Assembly (NCBI GenBank): GCA_018266105.1
Contig: JAFEBA010000106.1
Span: 1-49,408 of the forward strand
Reading direction: 5' to 3'
Length of the DNA: 49,408 nt
DNA from: a bacterium
GTDB taxonomy: Bacteria; Vulcanimicrobiota; Xenobia; Xenobiales; JADMJV01
A program made the translations under genes and the position numbers. The first letter of the stretch is position 1, and every line of letters begins with the position of its first letter. Below the pieces are notes generated by a model, which was given only the letters and a program-made list of their open reading frames with translations, ran no database searches and had not been told where the DNA came from. This document shows, one piece after another, positions 33,745 to 41,637 of the stretch.

Positions 33745-34903
33745 TCAACCGTTGCTGCGCTTTCCCAAGCAGGGCACACAGGAGCGTCCCTTTCTGGTGA
33801 TCTGGGAAGTTACCCAGGCCTGCGATCTGGCCTGCCTGCACTGTCGAGCCAGCGCCATGCCGGAAGCCCATCCACTGGCTTTGACTCATGAGCAGGGGAG
33901 AGCCCTGATCGAGCAGGTGCGCGATTTCGGAGCCCCCTACCCTCTGCTGGTCTTTACGGGAGGAGATCCTTTCAAGCGTGCCGACCTGTGCGATCTGGTC
34001 GGCTACGCGCGCTCGCTGGGCTTGATGCCGGCCATTTCTCCCTCCGCCACTCCCCTGCTCACGCGCCAGCGCTTGTCGGCTCTTCGGGAGGCCGGAGCCC
34101 GGGTGGTTTCGCTCAGTCTGGATGGGTCCAGCGCGGCCGTGCATGACCATTTTCGGGGAGTGAGCGGCACTTTCGAGCGAACCCTGGAAGGCTGCGCCAT
34201 GGTGCGCGACCTGGGAATGAAGTTGCAGATCAACACGACCGTTTCGCGCCACAACTTGAAGGACCTCAATTCACTGGCCGCACTGGTGCACAGCCAGCAG
34301 GTTATGACCTGGAGCGTTTTCTTCCTGGTGGCCACCGGCCGGGCTCAATCTGAACAGGCGCTTGCACCCGAGGAAGTGGAGGCGGTGCTGCACTGGCTGG
34401 CTGAGGTTTCCGAATGCATTCCCTTAAAGACCACCGAGGGCCACCAGTATAAGCGGGTGATCTTCATGCGCCGGGCTTTGCACGAAAGAGGTCTTGAACC
34501 AGAGCGGTTTTTCCGTCTGCATCCGCTGCATCAGCAGCTTCAGGCAGAGTGGCGAGGCTACGGCTTCGCCCCGCGGGGGGCCGCGCGTCGCGCCCCCATG
34601 CACATTAACTCTGCCGATGGTTTTGTCTTTGTATCCCATCTGGGCGATGTGTTCCCCAGCGGATTTCTGCCACTGCGGGCGGGGAACGTCAAGCAAGAGA
34701 GTCTACCGCACATATACCGCCACTCTCCTCTTTTCACGCAACTGCGTGACTCCAGTCAACTCAAAGGGCGCTGCGGTCGGTGCGAGTTTCGTGAGGTCTG
34801 CGGCGGTTCCCGCTCAAGAGCCTATGCGCTGCTCGGCGATCCATTGGCCGAGGATCCGAGCTGCTCATACCAGCCAGGTAGCTTCGAGTTTCAAACAATA
34901 TGA
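33737..34903 (+). CDS. Radical SAM/SPASM protein (AhbD/NirJ-like)
   Basis: A 388-residue radical SAM enzyme with CDLACLHC (Cys29, Cys33, Cys36) for the SAM-binding cluster, the GGDP motif and a TIM-barrel region. The C-terminal SPASM-type Cys set (CGRCEFREVCGGSRSRAY, later CSY) would hold an auxiliary cluster. Relatives include AhbD, which oxidatively decarboxylates Fe-coproporphyrin III to heme, and NirJ of heme d1 synthesis. Pairing with a HemY-like gene favours a heme-tailoring role. No other heme d1 gene is present and the nitrite reductase here is the copper type, so NirJ itself is less likely. Substrate unproven. Confidence 0.78.
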   Translation: MGNQPLLRFPKQGTQERPFLVIWEVTQACDLACLHCRASAMPEAHPLALTHEQGRALIEQVRDFGAPYPLLVFTGGDPFKRADLCDLVGYARSLGLMPAISPSATPLLTRQRLSALREAGARVVSLSLDGSSAAVHDHFRGVSGTFERTLEGCAMVRDLGMKLQINTTVSRHNLKDLNSLAALVHSQQVMTWSVFFLVATGRAQSEQALAPEEVEAVLHWLAEVSECIPLKTTEGHQYKRVIFMRRALHERGLEPERFFRLHPLHQQLQAEWRGYGFAPRGAARRAPMHINSADGFVFVSHLGDVFPSGFLPLRAGNVKQESLPHIYRHSPLFTQLRDSSQLKGRCGRCEFREVCGGSRSRAYALLGDPLAEDPSCSYQPGSFEFQTI

Positions 34904-34941
34904 TTTAGGTCAGTGTGACAGCTGTCCGATCGAGTTAGGCT
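34900..34941 (+). promoter_or_regulatory. Weaker FNR/DNR-type box plus -10, nirK operon
   Basis: TGATTTAGGTCA (34901-34912) is an imperfect TGAT-N4-ATCA. TAGGCT (34936-34941) begins 22 bp after the 14-mer. The transcript would start near 34948 and include GGGAGGA (34949-34955) before ATG 34963. Confidence 0.6.
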
Positions 34942-34962
34942 ACGGATTGGGAGGATACTTAA

Positions 34963-36402
34963 ATGTCCAAGCTACGAAATTTCGTTCTGGCCGGAGGTCT
35001 GGTCGCCGCTTTCGGATGGGGTTGCAGCCCGCAGGCTCCGAGTAACTCTGCCACGCCGGGCCCTCGATCAGAGCAGCTCCAGGGAGAGGAACTGGCGGTG
35101 CTCACTCACGCCCCAGAAGTGCCCTTGCCCATCACGCGCCAGCATCCCACCAAGGTCATCGTCAAATTAGAGGTGCGAGAGAAGGTGTCGCGCCTGGCGG
35201 ACGGAGTGGATTATACTTTCTGGACCTTCGGTGGGCAAGTTCCCGGCTGCTTTATACGGGTTCGCCAGGGCGATCTGGTGGAGTTTCACTTGGCCAACCA
35301 TCCCTCCAGCAAAATGCCTCACAACATCGATCTGCACGCGGTCACAGGTCCGGGTGGCGGCGCTACTTCTTCCTTTACGGCGCCTGGCCATGAGTCCACT
35401 TTTTCCTTCAAGGCCCTCAACCGCGGGCTCTATGTTTACCACTGCGCCACCGCTCCGGTGGGAATGCATATTGGCAACGGTATGTATGGCCTGATTCTGG
35501 TGGAACCTCCCGAGGGTCTGCCCAAAGTCGACCATGAATTCTACGTGATGCAGGGTGATTTCTACACGAAAGGCCCGAATGGACAGGCCGGCCTGCAGCC
35601 CTTCAGCATGCAGAAGGCGCTCGAGGAAAAGCCCGACTACGTGGTTTTCAACGGCTCTGTGGGCGCGCTGGTGGGAGACAAGGCCTTACAAGCCAAGGTG
35701 GGGGAGACGGTTCGGCTTTACATCGGCAACGGTGGGCCCAACCTGGTTTCTTCCTTCCACGTCATTGGCGAGATTTTCGATGACGTTTATCCCGAGGGCG
35801 GCGACACAATTAATCACAATATCCAAACGACCCTAATACCAGCCGGTGGTTCAGCCATTACTGAATTTAAAGTGGACGCGCCCGGTACCTTCATCCTGGT
35901 CGACCACTCCATTTTTCGAGCTTTCAACAAGGGAGCGTTGGGAATGCTCAAGGTGGCCGGTGAAGAGAACAAAGAACTCTACTCGGGTAAGCAAGACGAT
36001 CGCGTCTATCAACCCGAGGGCGGAGCGGTCCAGGAAATGCCCGGCGAGAGCAAGACACACCCTGGGGCGCGCACCAAGGAGGAACGGATCCGCCAGGGTG
36101 AGGACGTCTTCAAGCAGGTTTGCACGGCCTGCCATCAGGCCAACGCCGAGGGAGTACCCAATGTTTTTCCGCCCCTGGCCAAGTCAGATTACCTGAACGC
36201 CGATCCCAATCGGGCCGTGGACGCCATCAGCAATGGCTTGCAGGGAGAAATCACCGTCAACGGGGCGAAATTCAATCAAGTCATGCCCAAGCTGGCCTTG
36301 AGCGATGAACAGACCGCTAATGTGGTCACCTATGTCATTAATAATTTCGGCAACAAAGGTGGTGAAATCACTCCCGAACAGGTCGCCAAAAGACGAAAAT
36401 GA
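34963..36402 (+). CDS. nirK: Copper nitrite reductase fused to cytochrome c
   Basis: A 479-residue periplasmic enzyme reducing nitrite to NO. A hydrophobic signal ends in GWGCS, a near-lipobox. Two cupredoxin domains follow. Type-1 copper ligands are His120 (MPHNIDLH), Cys161 (YHCATAPVGMH), His169 and Met174. Type-2 ligands are His125, His160 and His266 (SSFHVIG), with Asp123 the catalytic Asp. A C-terminal cytochrome c domain (residues ~370-470) has CTACH at 387-391 and probable ligand Met441. Such fusions let the enzyme take electrons directly from a donor. The next gene overlaps by 4 bases (FGE-like), then SCO and a membrane protein follow. The promoter is FNR-like with a normal ribosome site. 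Confidence 0.95.
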   Translation: MSKLRNFVLAGGLVAAFGWGCSPQAPSNSATPGPRSEQLQGEELAVLTHAPEVPLPITRQHPTKVIVKLEVREKVSRLADGVDYTFWTFGGQVPGCFIRVRQGDLVEFHLANHPSSKMPHNIDLHAVTGPGGGATSSFTAPGHESTFSFKALNRGLYVYHCATAPVGMHIGNGMYGLILVEPPEGLPKVDHEFYVMQGDFYTKGPNGQAGLQPFSMQKALEEKPDYVVFNGSVGALVGDKALQAKVGETVRLYIGNGGPNLVSSFHVIGEIFDDVYPEGGDTINHNIQTTLIPAGGSAITEFKVDAPGTFILVDHSIFRAFNKGALGMLKVAGEENKELYSGKQDDRVYQPEGGAVQEMPGESKTHPGARTKEERIRQGEDVFKQVCTACHQANAEGVPNVFPPLAKSDYLNADPNRAVDAISNGLQGEITVNGAKFNQVMPKLALSDEQTANVVTYVINNFGNKGGEITPEQVAKRRK

Positions 36403-37142
36403 AGGTCTTAATGCTGCTGGCGCTGCTGCAACTGGCCTGGGGCGAACCCGCTCCCATGGTGCATATCCCCGCCGGTTTGTATCGCGCGCCTTACAACCTG
36501 GCTCCAGCCTCTGGAGCCAATCGCAAGCCGAGTCCGGTCCGGGTGGCAGGTTTCTGGCTGGACCGTTACCCCGTGACCAATCAGAAGTTCTTGCAATTCG
36601 TCCGAACTCACCCGGAGTGGCGGCGTTCACGGGTGAAGCGCCTGTTTGCTGACAGGGGCTATCTCAGCTACTGGAAGGGCGACCTCAGCTACCCGCCCGA
36701 GCTGGCCCATTCGCCGGTGGTCCAGGTTTCCTGGTTTGCGGCCCGAGCCTATTGCCAGTCCCGGGGCCAACGCCTGCCCACCCAACAGGAGTGGGAGTTT
36801 GCCGCCCAGCCCGGCTCCGACCGGCTTCGCCAACAGATTCTGGAATGGTATGGACGCCCCACCCCAGCCCGGTTGCCGTCCGTGGAGCAGTCCGCGCCAA
36901 ACCCCTTCGGCGTGTGCGCCATGCACGGTTTGGCCTGGGAGTGGGTGGAGGATTTCAATACCATTCTGGTCACGGGGGAGTCGCGCGGTGATTCCGGACT
37001 GGAACGCGACCTCTACTGCGCTGGGGGAGCGGTCAACAGCATCGACCCCTCCGACTATGCCACCGCCATGCGGTTCGCTTTTCGGGCCAGCCTGCAGGCT
37101 CGCTACACGGTGGCCAATTTGGGATTTCGAGGTGCCCGCTAA
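36399..37142 (+). CDS. Exported FGE-sulfatase (SUMF1) domain protein
   Basis: A 247-residue protein with signal peptide (MKVLMLLALLQLAWG) and one FGE-sulfatase fold: HIPAGLYR, GFWLDRYPVTNQKFLQFV, VVQVSWFAARAYCQSRGQRLPTQQEWEFAA and the C-terminal FAFRASL...NLGFRGAR. In true formylglycine generators two Cys near the C-terminus bind copper; these are not evident here, so catalysis is doubtful and a periplasmic binding or maturation role for NirK is more likely. It overlaps nirK by 4 bases (ATGA), and the SCO gene starts at the next base after its stop. Confidence 0.85.
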   Translation: MKVLMLLALLQLAWGEPAPMVHIPAGLYRAPYNLAPASGANRKPSPVRVAGFWLDRYPVTNQKFLQFVRTHPEWRRSRVKRLFADRGYLSYWKGDLSYPPELAHSPVVQVSWFAARAYCQSRGQRLPTQQEWEFAAQPGSDRLRQQILEWYGRPTPARLPSVEQSAPNPFGVCAMHGLAWEWVEDFNTILVTGESRGDSGLERDLYCAGGAVNSIDPSDYATAMRFAFRASLQARYTVANLGFRGAR

Positions 37143-37697
37143 ATGTGCAAGAATGTAATTTCGGTATTATTGCTGCTGGGCTTGAGCCTGCTCGCTTGTG
37201 CCTTGCCTGACGAATCACTCTACAACCTGCCTTCCCAATGGAATGATCAGTCAGGCCGTCCACTGCGTTTGCAGCAACTTGGGGGTAAGGTTCAGGTGCT
37301 GGCGATGGTTTATACGCACTGCCAATCCGTCTGCCCGGCCATTATCACGGCCATGAAGAGCACCGAGGCCAGACTTTCGGCAGCCGAGCGGGCCCGGGTG
37401 GGGTTTGTGCTGGTCTCGATCGACCCAGCTGTGGACACCTCCGAGCAGTTGCGAGAATTCGCGGTGGAGAATAAGTTTGGTCCGGGCTGGATTCTGCTGC
37501 GGGGGGCACCCGAAGACGTGCGCGAACTGGCGGCCACTCTGAATTTCAAATACCGCAAAACCACCCAAAAGGACTATGCCCACACGGCCATGATTACGGT
37601 GCTGGATCAGCAGGGTCAGGTTGTGTCCCAACAACTGGGAATGAGCGGTGGTGCTGAGGAGCGCCTTAGCGAAATTCGCAAGCTTTTGCGGCGATGA
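37143..37697 (+). CDS. SCO1/SenC-family copper chaperone lipoprotein
   Basis: A 184-residue thioredoxin-fold protein with a lipobox (SLLACALPD), the copper-binding CxxxC (Cys60 and Cys64 in THCQSVCP) and the conserved distal His147 (DYAHTAMI). SCO proteins load or reduce copper sites such as CuA in the periplasm. Its place behind nirK suggests copper delivery to the nitrite reductase; serving the CuA subunit at 41634 is also possible. It starts right after the FGE-like stop and overlaps the membrane-protein gene by 4 bases. Confidence 0.9.
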   Translation: MCKNVISVLLLLGLSLLACALPDESLYNLPSQWNDQSGRPLRLQQLGGKVQVLAMVYTHCQSVCPAIITAMKSTEARLSAAERARVGFVLVSIDPAVDTSEQLREFAVENKFGPGWILLRGAPEDVRELAATLNFKYRKTTQKDYAHTAMITVLDQQGQVVSQQLGMSGGAEERLSEIRKLLRR

Positions 37698-38764
37698 TGG
37701 TCACGCGCGGTTTGTTGCTGGGGCTGGCCTTGGGCATGCTGACGGCGCTGTTGGGCGGCCTGTCGCGTTTCGGTTTTTTGGGGCCAAACTTTCCCGCCCC
37801 GGTGGTCGGCCAGCACGGGGCGCTGCTGGGGGCACTCCTTTTTCCCGGGCTGATCGGCCTGGAGCGCGCGGTGGCGATTGGCAGGTGGTGGGCCTGGGGG
37901 GCGCCCTGGCTGGCTGTTTTAGGAGTGGCCGGGGTAGTCCTTGGGGGCAACTCAGCTTACGGCCTGGCCCTGGCTCTAGCGTTGTTGTTGCTGGCTCAGC
38001 AGGCTTACCTCTGGCGCCGTTCCCCTGGACTGGAAGGGTTCATGCCGGTGTTGGCCTGCCTGCTGCTTGGGGTGACGGATTGGCGTTGGGGGCAGGGCTG
38101 GCCCGCTCCCGGCTGCGCCCCGGGTTGGGCCAGCTATCTGATCTTGCTGGTCGGGGCGGAACGTCTGGAGCTTTCCTTCCTGCGCGGCCGGCGCACCCGC
38201 CTTTTGTGGCCGGTGGTCACTTGCCTGGCGCTGGGGGTGGCGGCCGACCTGCCACGCCTGGTGGGATTGGGCTGGCTGGCTCTGGCCTGGTGGTTTTCAA
38301 ATCACGACTTGGCTCGTCACAACGCCCGCCGCACCGGTCTGGCCGCTTACAGCGCACGGAGCGTGCTGGCTGGATACTTTTGGCTGAGTTTGAGTGGCCT
38401 GCAGTTGCTGATTGGAGGTTTACCTTACCTGGCCGGCCCGGCCTTCGACCGGGTCCTGCACGGCGTTTTCATCGGCTTCGTGCTCTCGATGGTGCTGGCT
38501 CACGGGCCTATTATTTTCCCCGCTCTTTGCAAGGCTCCCATCCGTTTCAGCGGCTGGTTCTACCTGCCGCTGGTTTTGCTGCATCTGTCGCTGGCCATGC
38601 GCTGTTTCGGCTGGCGCGAGGCCGGGGCGGCCGGGAACGTGCTGGCCGTGTTTTTGTATGGCTTGACCATGGTACGGCACTATCAACCCGGCTACAATCC
38701 GTTCCTTCAAGCTTCTAAAACGACAAAGAGTTCGTCGAAGCCGGTGGCCGGGCAGGGAGCCTGA
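37694..38764 (+). CDS. Multi-pass membrane protein in the nirK operon
   Basis: A 356-residue protein with ~9-10 TM segments and conserved-looking His and Arg/Glu motifs (GQHGALLGALLFPGLIGLERA, WFSNHDLARHNARR, HGVFIGFVLSMVLAHGP), suggesting heme or copper contacts. It superficially resembles NnrS-type NO-response proteins but I cannot assign a family. It overlaps the SCO gene by 4 bases. Its last ~15 residues run into the P450 gene tail (58-bp convergent overlap). A decayed paralogue lies at 29723-30745, ending where this protein would without the extension. Confidence 0.72.
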   Translation: MMVTRGLLLGLALGMLTALLGGLSRFGFLGPNFPAPVVGQHGALLGALLFPGLIGLERAVAIGRWWAWGAPWLAVLGVAGVVLGGNSAYGLALALALLLLAQQAYLWRRSPGLEGFMPVLACLLLGVTDWRWGQGWPAPGCAPGWASYLILLVGAERLELSFLRGRRTRLLWPVVTCLALGVAADLPRLVGLGWLALAWWFSNHDLARHNARRTGLAAYSARSVLAGYFWLSLSGLQLLIGGLPYLAGPAFDRVLHGVFIGFVLSMVLAHGPIIFPALCKAPIRFSGWFYLPLVLLHLSLAMRCFGWREAGAAGNVLAVFLYGLTMVRHYQPGYNPFLQASKTTKSSSKPVAGQGA

Positions 38765-39777
38765 ACGGGAGTGTGGCGCGGGCTCAAGCTGAACCGATGG
38801 GTTGCGGCCAGCAGGCACTCGATCACGACCTTCAATTCCAGCCGGGCCAGCGGCGCTCCAGGGCAGATATGGATACCGGCGCCATAGAGCAAGTTTTGCT
38901 TCTGGTCGCGCGCGGGCCGGAACTGGTCGGCTTCCGCAAAGACGGATTCATCCCGGTTGGCCCAACCCCACAGGAGTGTGACCCGATCCCCGGGCTCAAG
39001 CCGGCGACCGCCCAGGCGCACGCTTCGCTTGACCAGCCTGCGGTTGGAATGCAGTGGTGGAGTCAGCCTGAGGATTTCCTCGATCACAGCCGGCACCCCC
39101 TGTGGCTGTCGGCGAAGCTCATTTTGCAATTCGGGATTTTGACACAGTTGGTGAGTCACGATACTGATGGCGCTGGCAATGGTGCTCAGTTCGCCCACCG
39201 TCCAGTTGCGCATGATACTGACCAGCTGTTGGTCGCTTAAATTACCGCCGTCGACGCTTTCGTGCAATAAACGGGTGGTTACGTCATCTTGCGGATGCAA
39301 CCGGCGCTCTTGCAGCAGTTCGCTGACTTTGGCCTCAAATTGAGCGGCCAGGAAATTGAGTTGTGGGCGGTCACCGGCCTGGTTGGCAATCTGTTGATTG
39401 GCGATCCATTCTCTCAGCCAGAAGCCCATCGGCGCCGGCCAACCGGTAAAAGCGCACTGCACCTCCATGGCAAATTGCCGGGCGAAACCTTGAGAGATCT
39501 CGATCGGGCTGGAGACCGGCAAGGCCGACACCAGTTTCAGCGCGATTTCCCTGACGAGTGGCTCAAACCCGTCCATTCGCTGGGGAGAGAAATAGGGGTC
39601 GATCAGGGCGCGATATTTGCCGTGCAGCGGAGGATCCATCCCATTCGGAACGTTGAGATGGCTGGATACCGCATTGCTGAACGCTTGCGGGTTTAGCAAA
39701 ACCTCTAAGGTCTGTTTGTGGTCAAAGACCGACCAGGAGCCGTCGCCATGATTGACGACCGGACACTTTGAGCGCAT
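38707..39777 (-). CDS. Cytochrome P450
   Basis: A 356-residue soluble P450: I-helix VGELSTIASAIS with the acid-alcohol pair shifted (Glu/Ser-Thr), ExxR in EEILRLTPP, and heme loop YGAGIHICPGAPLARLEL with Cys305. It is somewhat shorter than usual (~400) at the N-terminus. Start ATG 39777 follows GGGAGG. It shares a perfect FNR-type box with the divergent methyltransferase gene; a TATGAA -10 lies 22 bp from the box in this direction. Most P450s are oxygenases, but the fungal P450nor (CYP55) reduces NO; the regulon makes that worth testing. No redox partner gene is adjacent. Confidence 0.92.
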   Translation of the reverse strand: MRSKCPVVNHGDGSWSVFDHKQTLEVLLNPQAFSNAVSSHLNVPNGMDPPLHGKYRALIDPYFSPQRMDGFEPLVREIALKLVSALPVSSPIEISQGFARQFAMEVQCAFTGWPAPMGFWLREWIANQQIANQAGDRPQLNFLAAQFEAKVSELLQERRLHPQDDVTTRLLHESVDGGNLSDQQLVSIMRNWTVGELSTIASAISIVTHQLCQNPELQNELRRQPQGVPAVIEEILRLTPPLHSNRRLVKRSVRLGGRRLEPGDRVTLLWGWANRDESVFAEADQFRPARDQKQNLLYGAGIHICPGAPLARLELKVVIECLLAATHRFSLSPRHTPVQAPCPATGFDELFVVLEA

Positions 39778-39797
39778 TTCAGCTTACCTCCCTGAAT

Positions 39798-39867
39798 TTC
39801 ATAAATGAAGACCCCAGGAAATGCCTTGATCTGGATCAACGAGTTCAACAGGGAAGCTAGCTAGCTA
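39798..39867. promoter_or_regulatory. Divergent promoters around a perfect FNR/DNR box
   Basis: TTGATCTGGATCAA (39826-39839) is a perfect palindrome match. Rightward, TAGCTA (39862-39867) begins 22 bp away; leftward, TATGAA (complement of 39798-39803) begins 22 bp away. One site could therefore activate both the P450 (with ribosome site) and the methyltransferase (start codon ~4 bases from the predicted +1). Confidence 0.8.
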
Positions 39868-39877
39868 GAATGTACTA

Positions 39878-40662
39878 ATGGGTAGCGAGGCTTATTGGAT
39901 TGAGGCCAGCCGGCGAGCTGATTTGGACCTGGATCAGATCGCTTCACAAAACTACCTGCTACCCCTGCCGGTTCATCAGCAGATCCGGGTCCGTCAGGTC
40001 AGCTTTTTGAAGGGCCGTTTCAACGCATTCCAGGACGTCCCCGCGTGCTCGACCTGGGCTGTGGCCCGGGCGTGTGGGCGCTGCTTTTGGCCCCTCAGGT
40101 GGAAAGCTGGACGGGGTTTGACATTTCCCCTCACTTTATTCAGCACGCTCAACAAGAAGCCCAAAAACGCCGATTTACCCACCTGGACTTTCGAGTCGGT
40201 TCGCTGTTTGAGGTCGAACCTGACAAGACCTTCAATCTGATCGTACTGGGTGGTGTTCTGGGTTATTTGCAAGAACCGCAGTTGGGACTTCTGCTTCAGA
40301 GAGTGCAGGGCTGGCTGGAGCCCCATGGGCTGGTCTACGTCAGGGTTTCGCTGAGCCCCGGGATCTATCCGGAGATGACCTTTACGAGGAAATACCCCAC
40401 GCACTATCGCAAGCTGAAATTTTATCTCGATCGGTTTGCCCGGGCCGGATTTCAGGTGACCTGCGAACGAGACCGGGCGTTCAGCGAGGCGATTTTGGCT
40501 ACATTCTACACGGCTGCCGCGCGCTGGTTGGGACGCACCGGGATGACCGCATATCGAAATGCCCAAAAGCTTGCCCCCATCAGCTTTGGTTGGGCCCAGA
40601 AATTGCTCGATCTGACTCCTTTGCCCCAGTCCATGCAATTCGTCTTGAGCAAGTCGCTCTAA
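39878..40662 (+). pseudogene. SAM-dependent methyltransferase with a one-base frameshift
   Basis: From ATG 39878 the frame encodes a sensible N-terminus (MGSEAYWIEASRRADLDLDQ...FLKGRFNAFQDVP) and then degenerates. The class I methyltransferase body (VLDLGCGPGVWALLL, VESWTGFDISPHFIQHAQ, NLIVLGGVLGYLQEP) continues in another frame to the stop at 40662. Adding one C to the CCCC run at 40039-40042 gives a continuous ~261-residue protein. A homopolymer error is therefore likely, though a real frameshift is possible. The substrate is unknown; its FNR-type promoter places it in the denitrification regulon. Confidence 0.8.
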
Positions 40663-40668
40663 GGGTCT

Positions 40669-41085
40669 GTGCTTTCCCTATCGGAATACCACCCCGTCTT
40701 CCTGGGCTTCGCGGAAATTTGCAGCGCAGTGGTTGAAGGGGAGGTCAGCGCGGCCGAGTTCGCGCCCAGCTGCAGCGCCTTCGCCAAATTTCTTGAGCGT
40801 TTGCAGCGCCGACTCAATTGGGAATTACCCCTGATCGAAAGCTGTCCCGAGGCTGCTGAGGCCCGCGAACCCCTGGTCGAGACCATGCAGGAACTGAGCG
40901 GACGCCTGTCCCTCCAGACCCCTCAAGTAGATCTGGCCCTGCCAGGAAGCCGTCACCGGCCGTCGGCGGGCGTCCAGGGTCAGGGTATCCAGGCCCCAGC
41001 TCAGTTTCCAACGACCCTGATCCTGGCGGTAGCGAACCTCTTTAATAGTGCGCTCCCAGGGGAGGCGCGGCATAGGGTTGATTGA
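40669..41085 (+). CDS. Hypothetical protein, uncertain
   Basis: A 138-residue frame from GTG 40669, 6 bases after the methyltransferase stop. The first ~95 residues look protein-like (HPVFLGFAEICSAVVEGEVSA), with many Ala and Glu and predicted helices. The C-terminal part is low quality. No ribosome site and no family are seen. Minus-strand frames over 40825-41257 compete with it. The rest of 41086-41410 holds no clear gene. Confidence 0.3.
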   Translation: MLSLSEYHPVFLGFAEICSAVVEGEVSAAEFAPSCSAFAKFLERLQRRLNWELPLIESCPEAAEAREPLVETMQELSGRLSLQTPQVDLALPGSRHRPSAGVQGQGIQAPAQFPTTLILAVANLFNSALPGEARHRVD

Positions 41086-41410
41086 CAAAATAGGGATGCT
41101 TCAAAGGCAGGTCCCGTGGCTGCAGCGCCCGCTCGCGCGAGCGGCCATAAAAAGCGCTCAGACTCTCAAAACCGTTCTGCAGCTTGCGCCGGTTTCCGTG
41201 AAGTAACCCGGACCATTGGGCTGAAAGGGACTGAACCGATTGCAGCAGGCCTTGCAACGAACCGGCTCACAAAAGTAGTGGGAAGCGAAAACCGCGTAGA
41301 AAACGATAAGGCCAGTGCATTCAAACCGATCACGTCTTCCGTCAGAATTGTCGCGGCCTGATCATCTCATGGCAGGCATACTTAAGGAATGGCTGGGTCA
41401 AGTTGCCGAG

Positions 41411-41452
41411 TTGATCTAGATCATAGTGGCGCTCTCGGGGATCAGGCAGACT
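41411..41452 (+). promoter_or_regulatory. FNR/DNR-type box plus -10, NOR operon
   Basis: TTGATCTAGATCAT (41411-41424) matches the consensus palindrome at 9 of 10 positions. CAGACT (41447-41452) begins exactly 22 bp later. The start near 41459 gives a ~20-base leader with GAGGAGG before ATG 41479. Confidence 0.78.
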
Positions 41453-41478
41453 CATCCTGAAACGCGAGGAGGCGCCTG

Positions 41479-41637
41479 ATGAACGATTCAACTGAGGAAC
41501 TACCCCAACCATTCTGGCAGCGGGTTTTTGACCAACCCTTCTTGCTGCTGGGGGCGGGCTTGCTGGTTATGTTCGTTTTTTATACTGGCTGGGGAATGGT
41601 CGAAATCCTGACCTTGCCCCCTTCGCGACTGCCATGA
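41479..41637 (+). CDS. Small single-TM subunit-like protein of the NOR operon
   Basis: A 52-residue protein (MNDSTEELPQPFWQRVFDQP...) with one TM helix (FLLLGAGLLVMFVFYTGWGMVEIL). GAGGAGG lies 7 bases before the ATG. Its TGA overlaps the next ATG (ATGA), so it is coupled to the CuA subunit. Size and position suggest a small accessory subunit of the heme-copper complex. No family is recognised. Confidence 0.75.
   Translation: MNDSTEELPQPFWQRVFDQPFLLLGAGLLVMFVFYTGWGMVEILTLPPSRLP

Noticed and set aside
33239..34252. Minus-strand 337-codon frame
   Set aside because: Shadow across the overlap of the HemY-like and radical SAM genes, both identified by catalytic motifs.
40825..41257. Minus-strand frames (MPRLPWERTIKEV..., and an overlapping one)
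   Set aside because: They look partly protein-like but switch frame near 41050, lack ribosome sites and compete with a plus frame; too weak to call.
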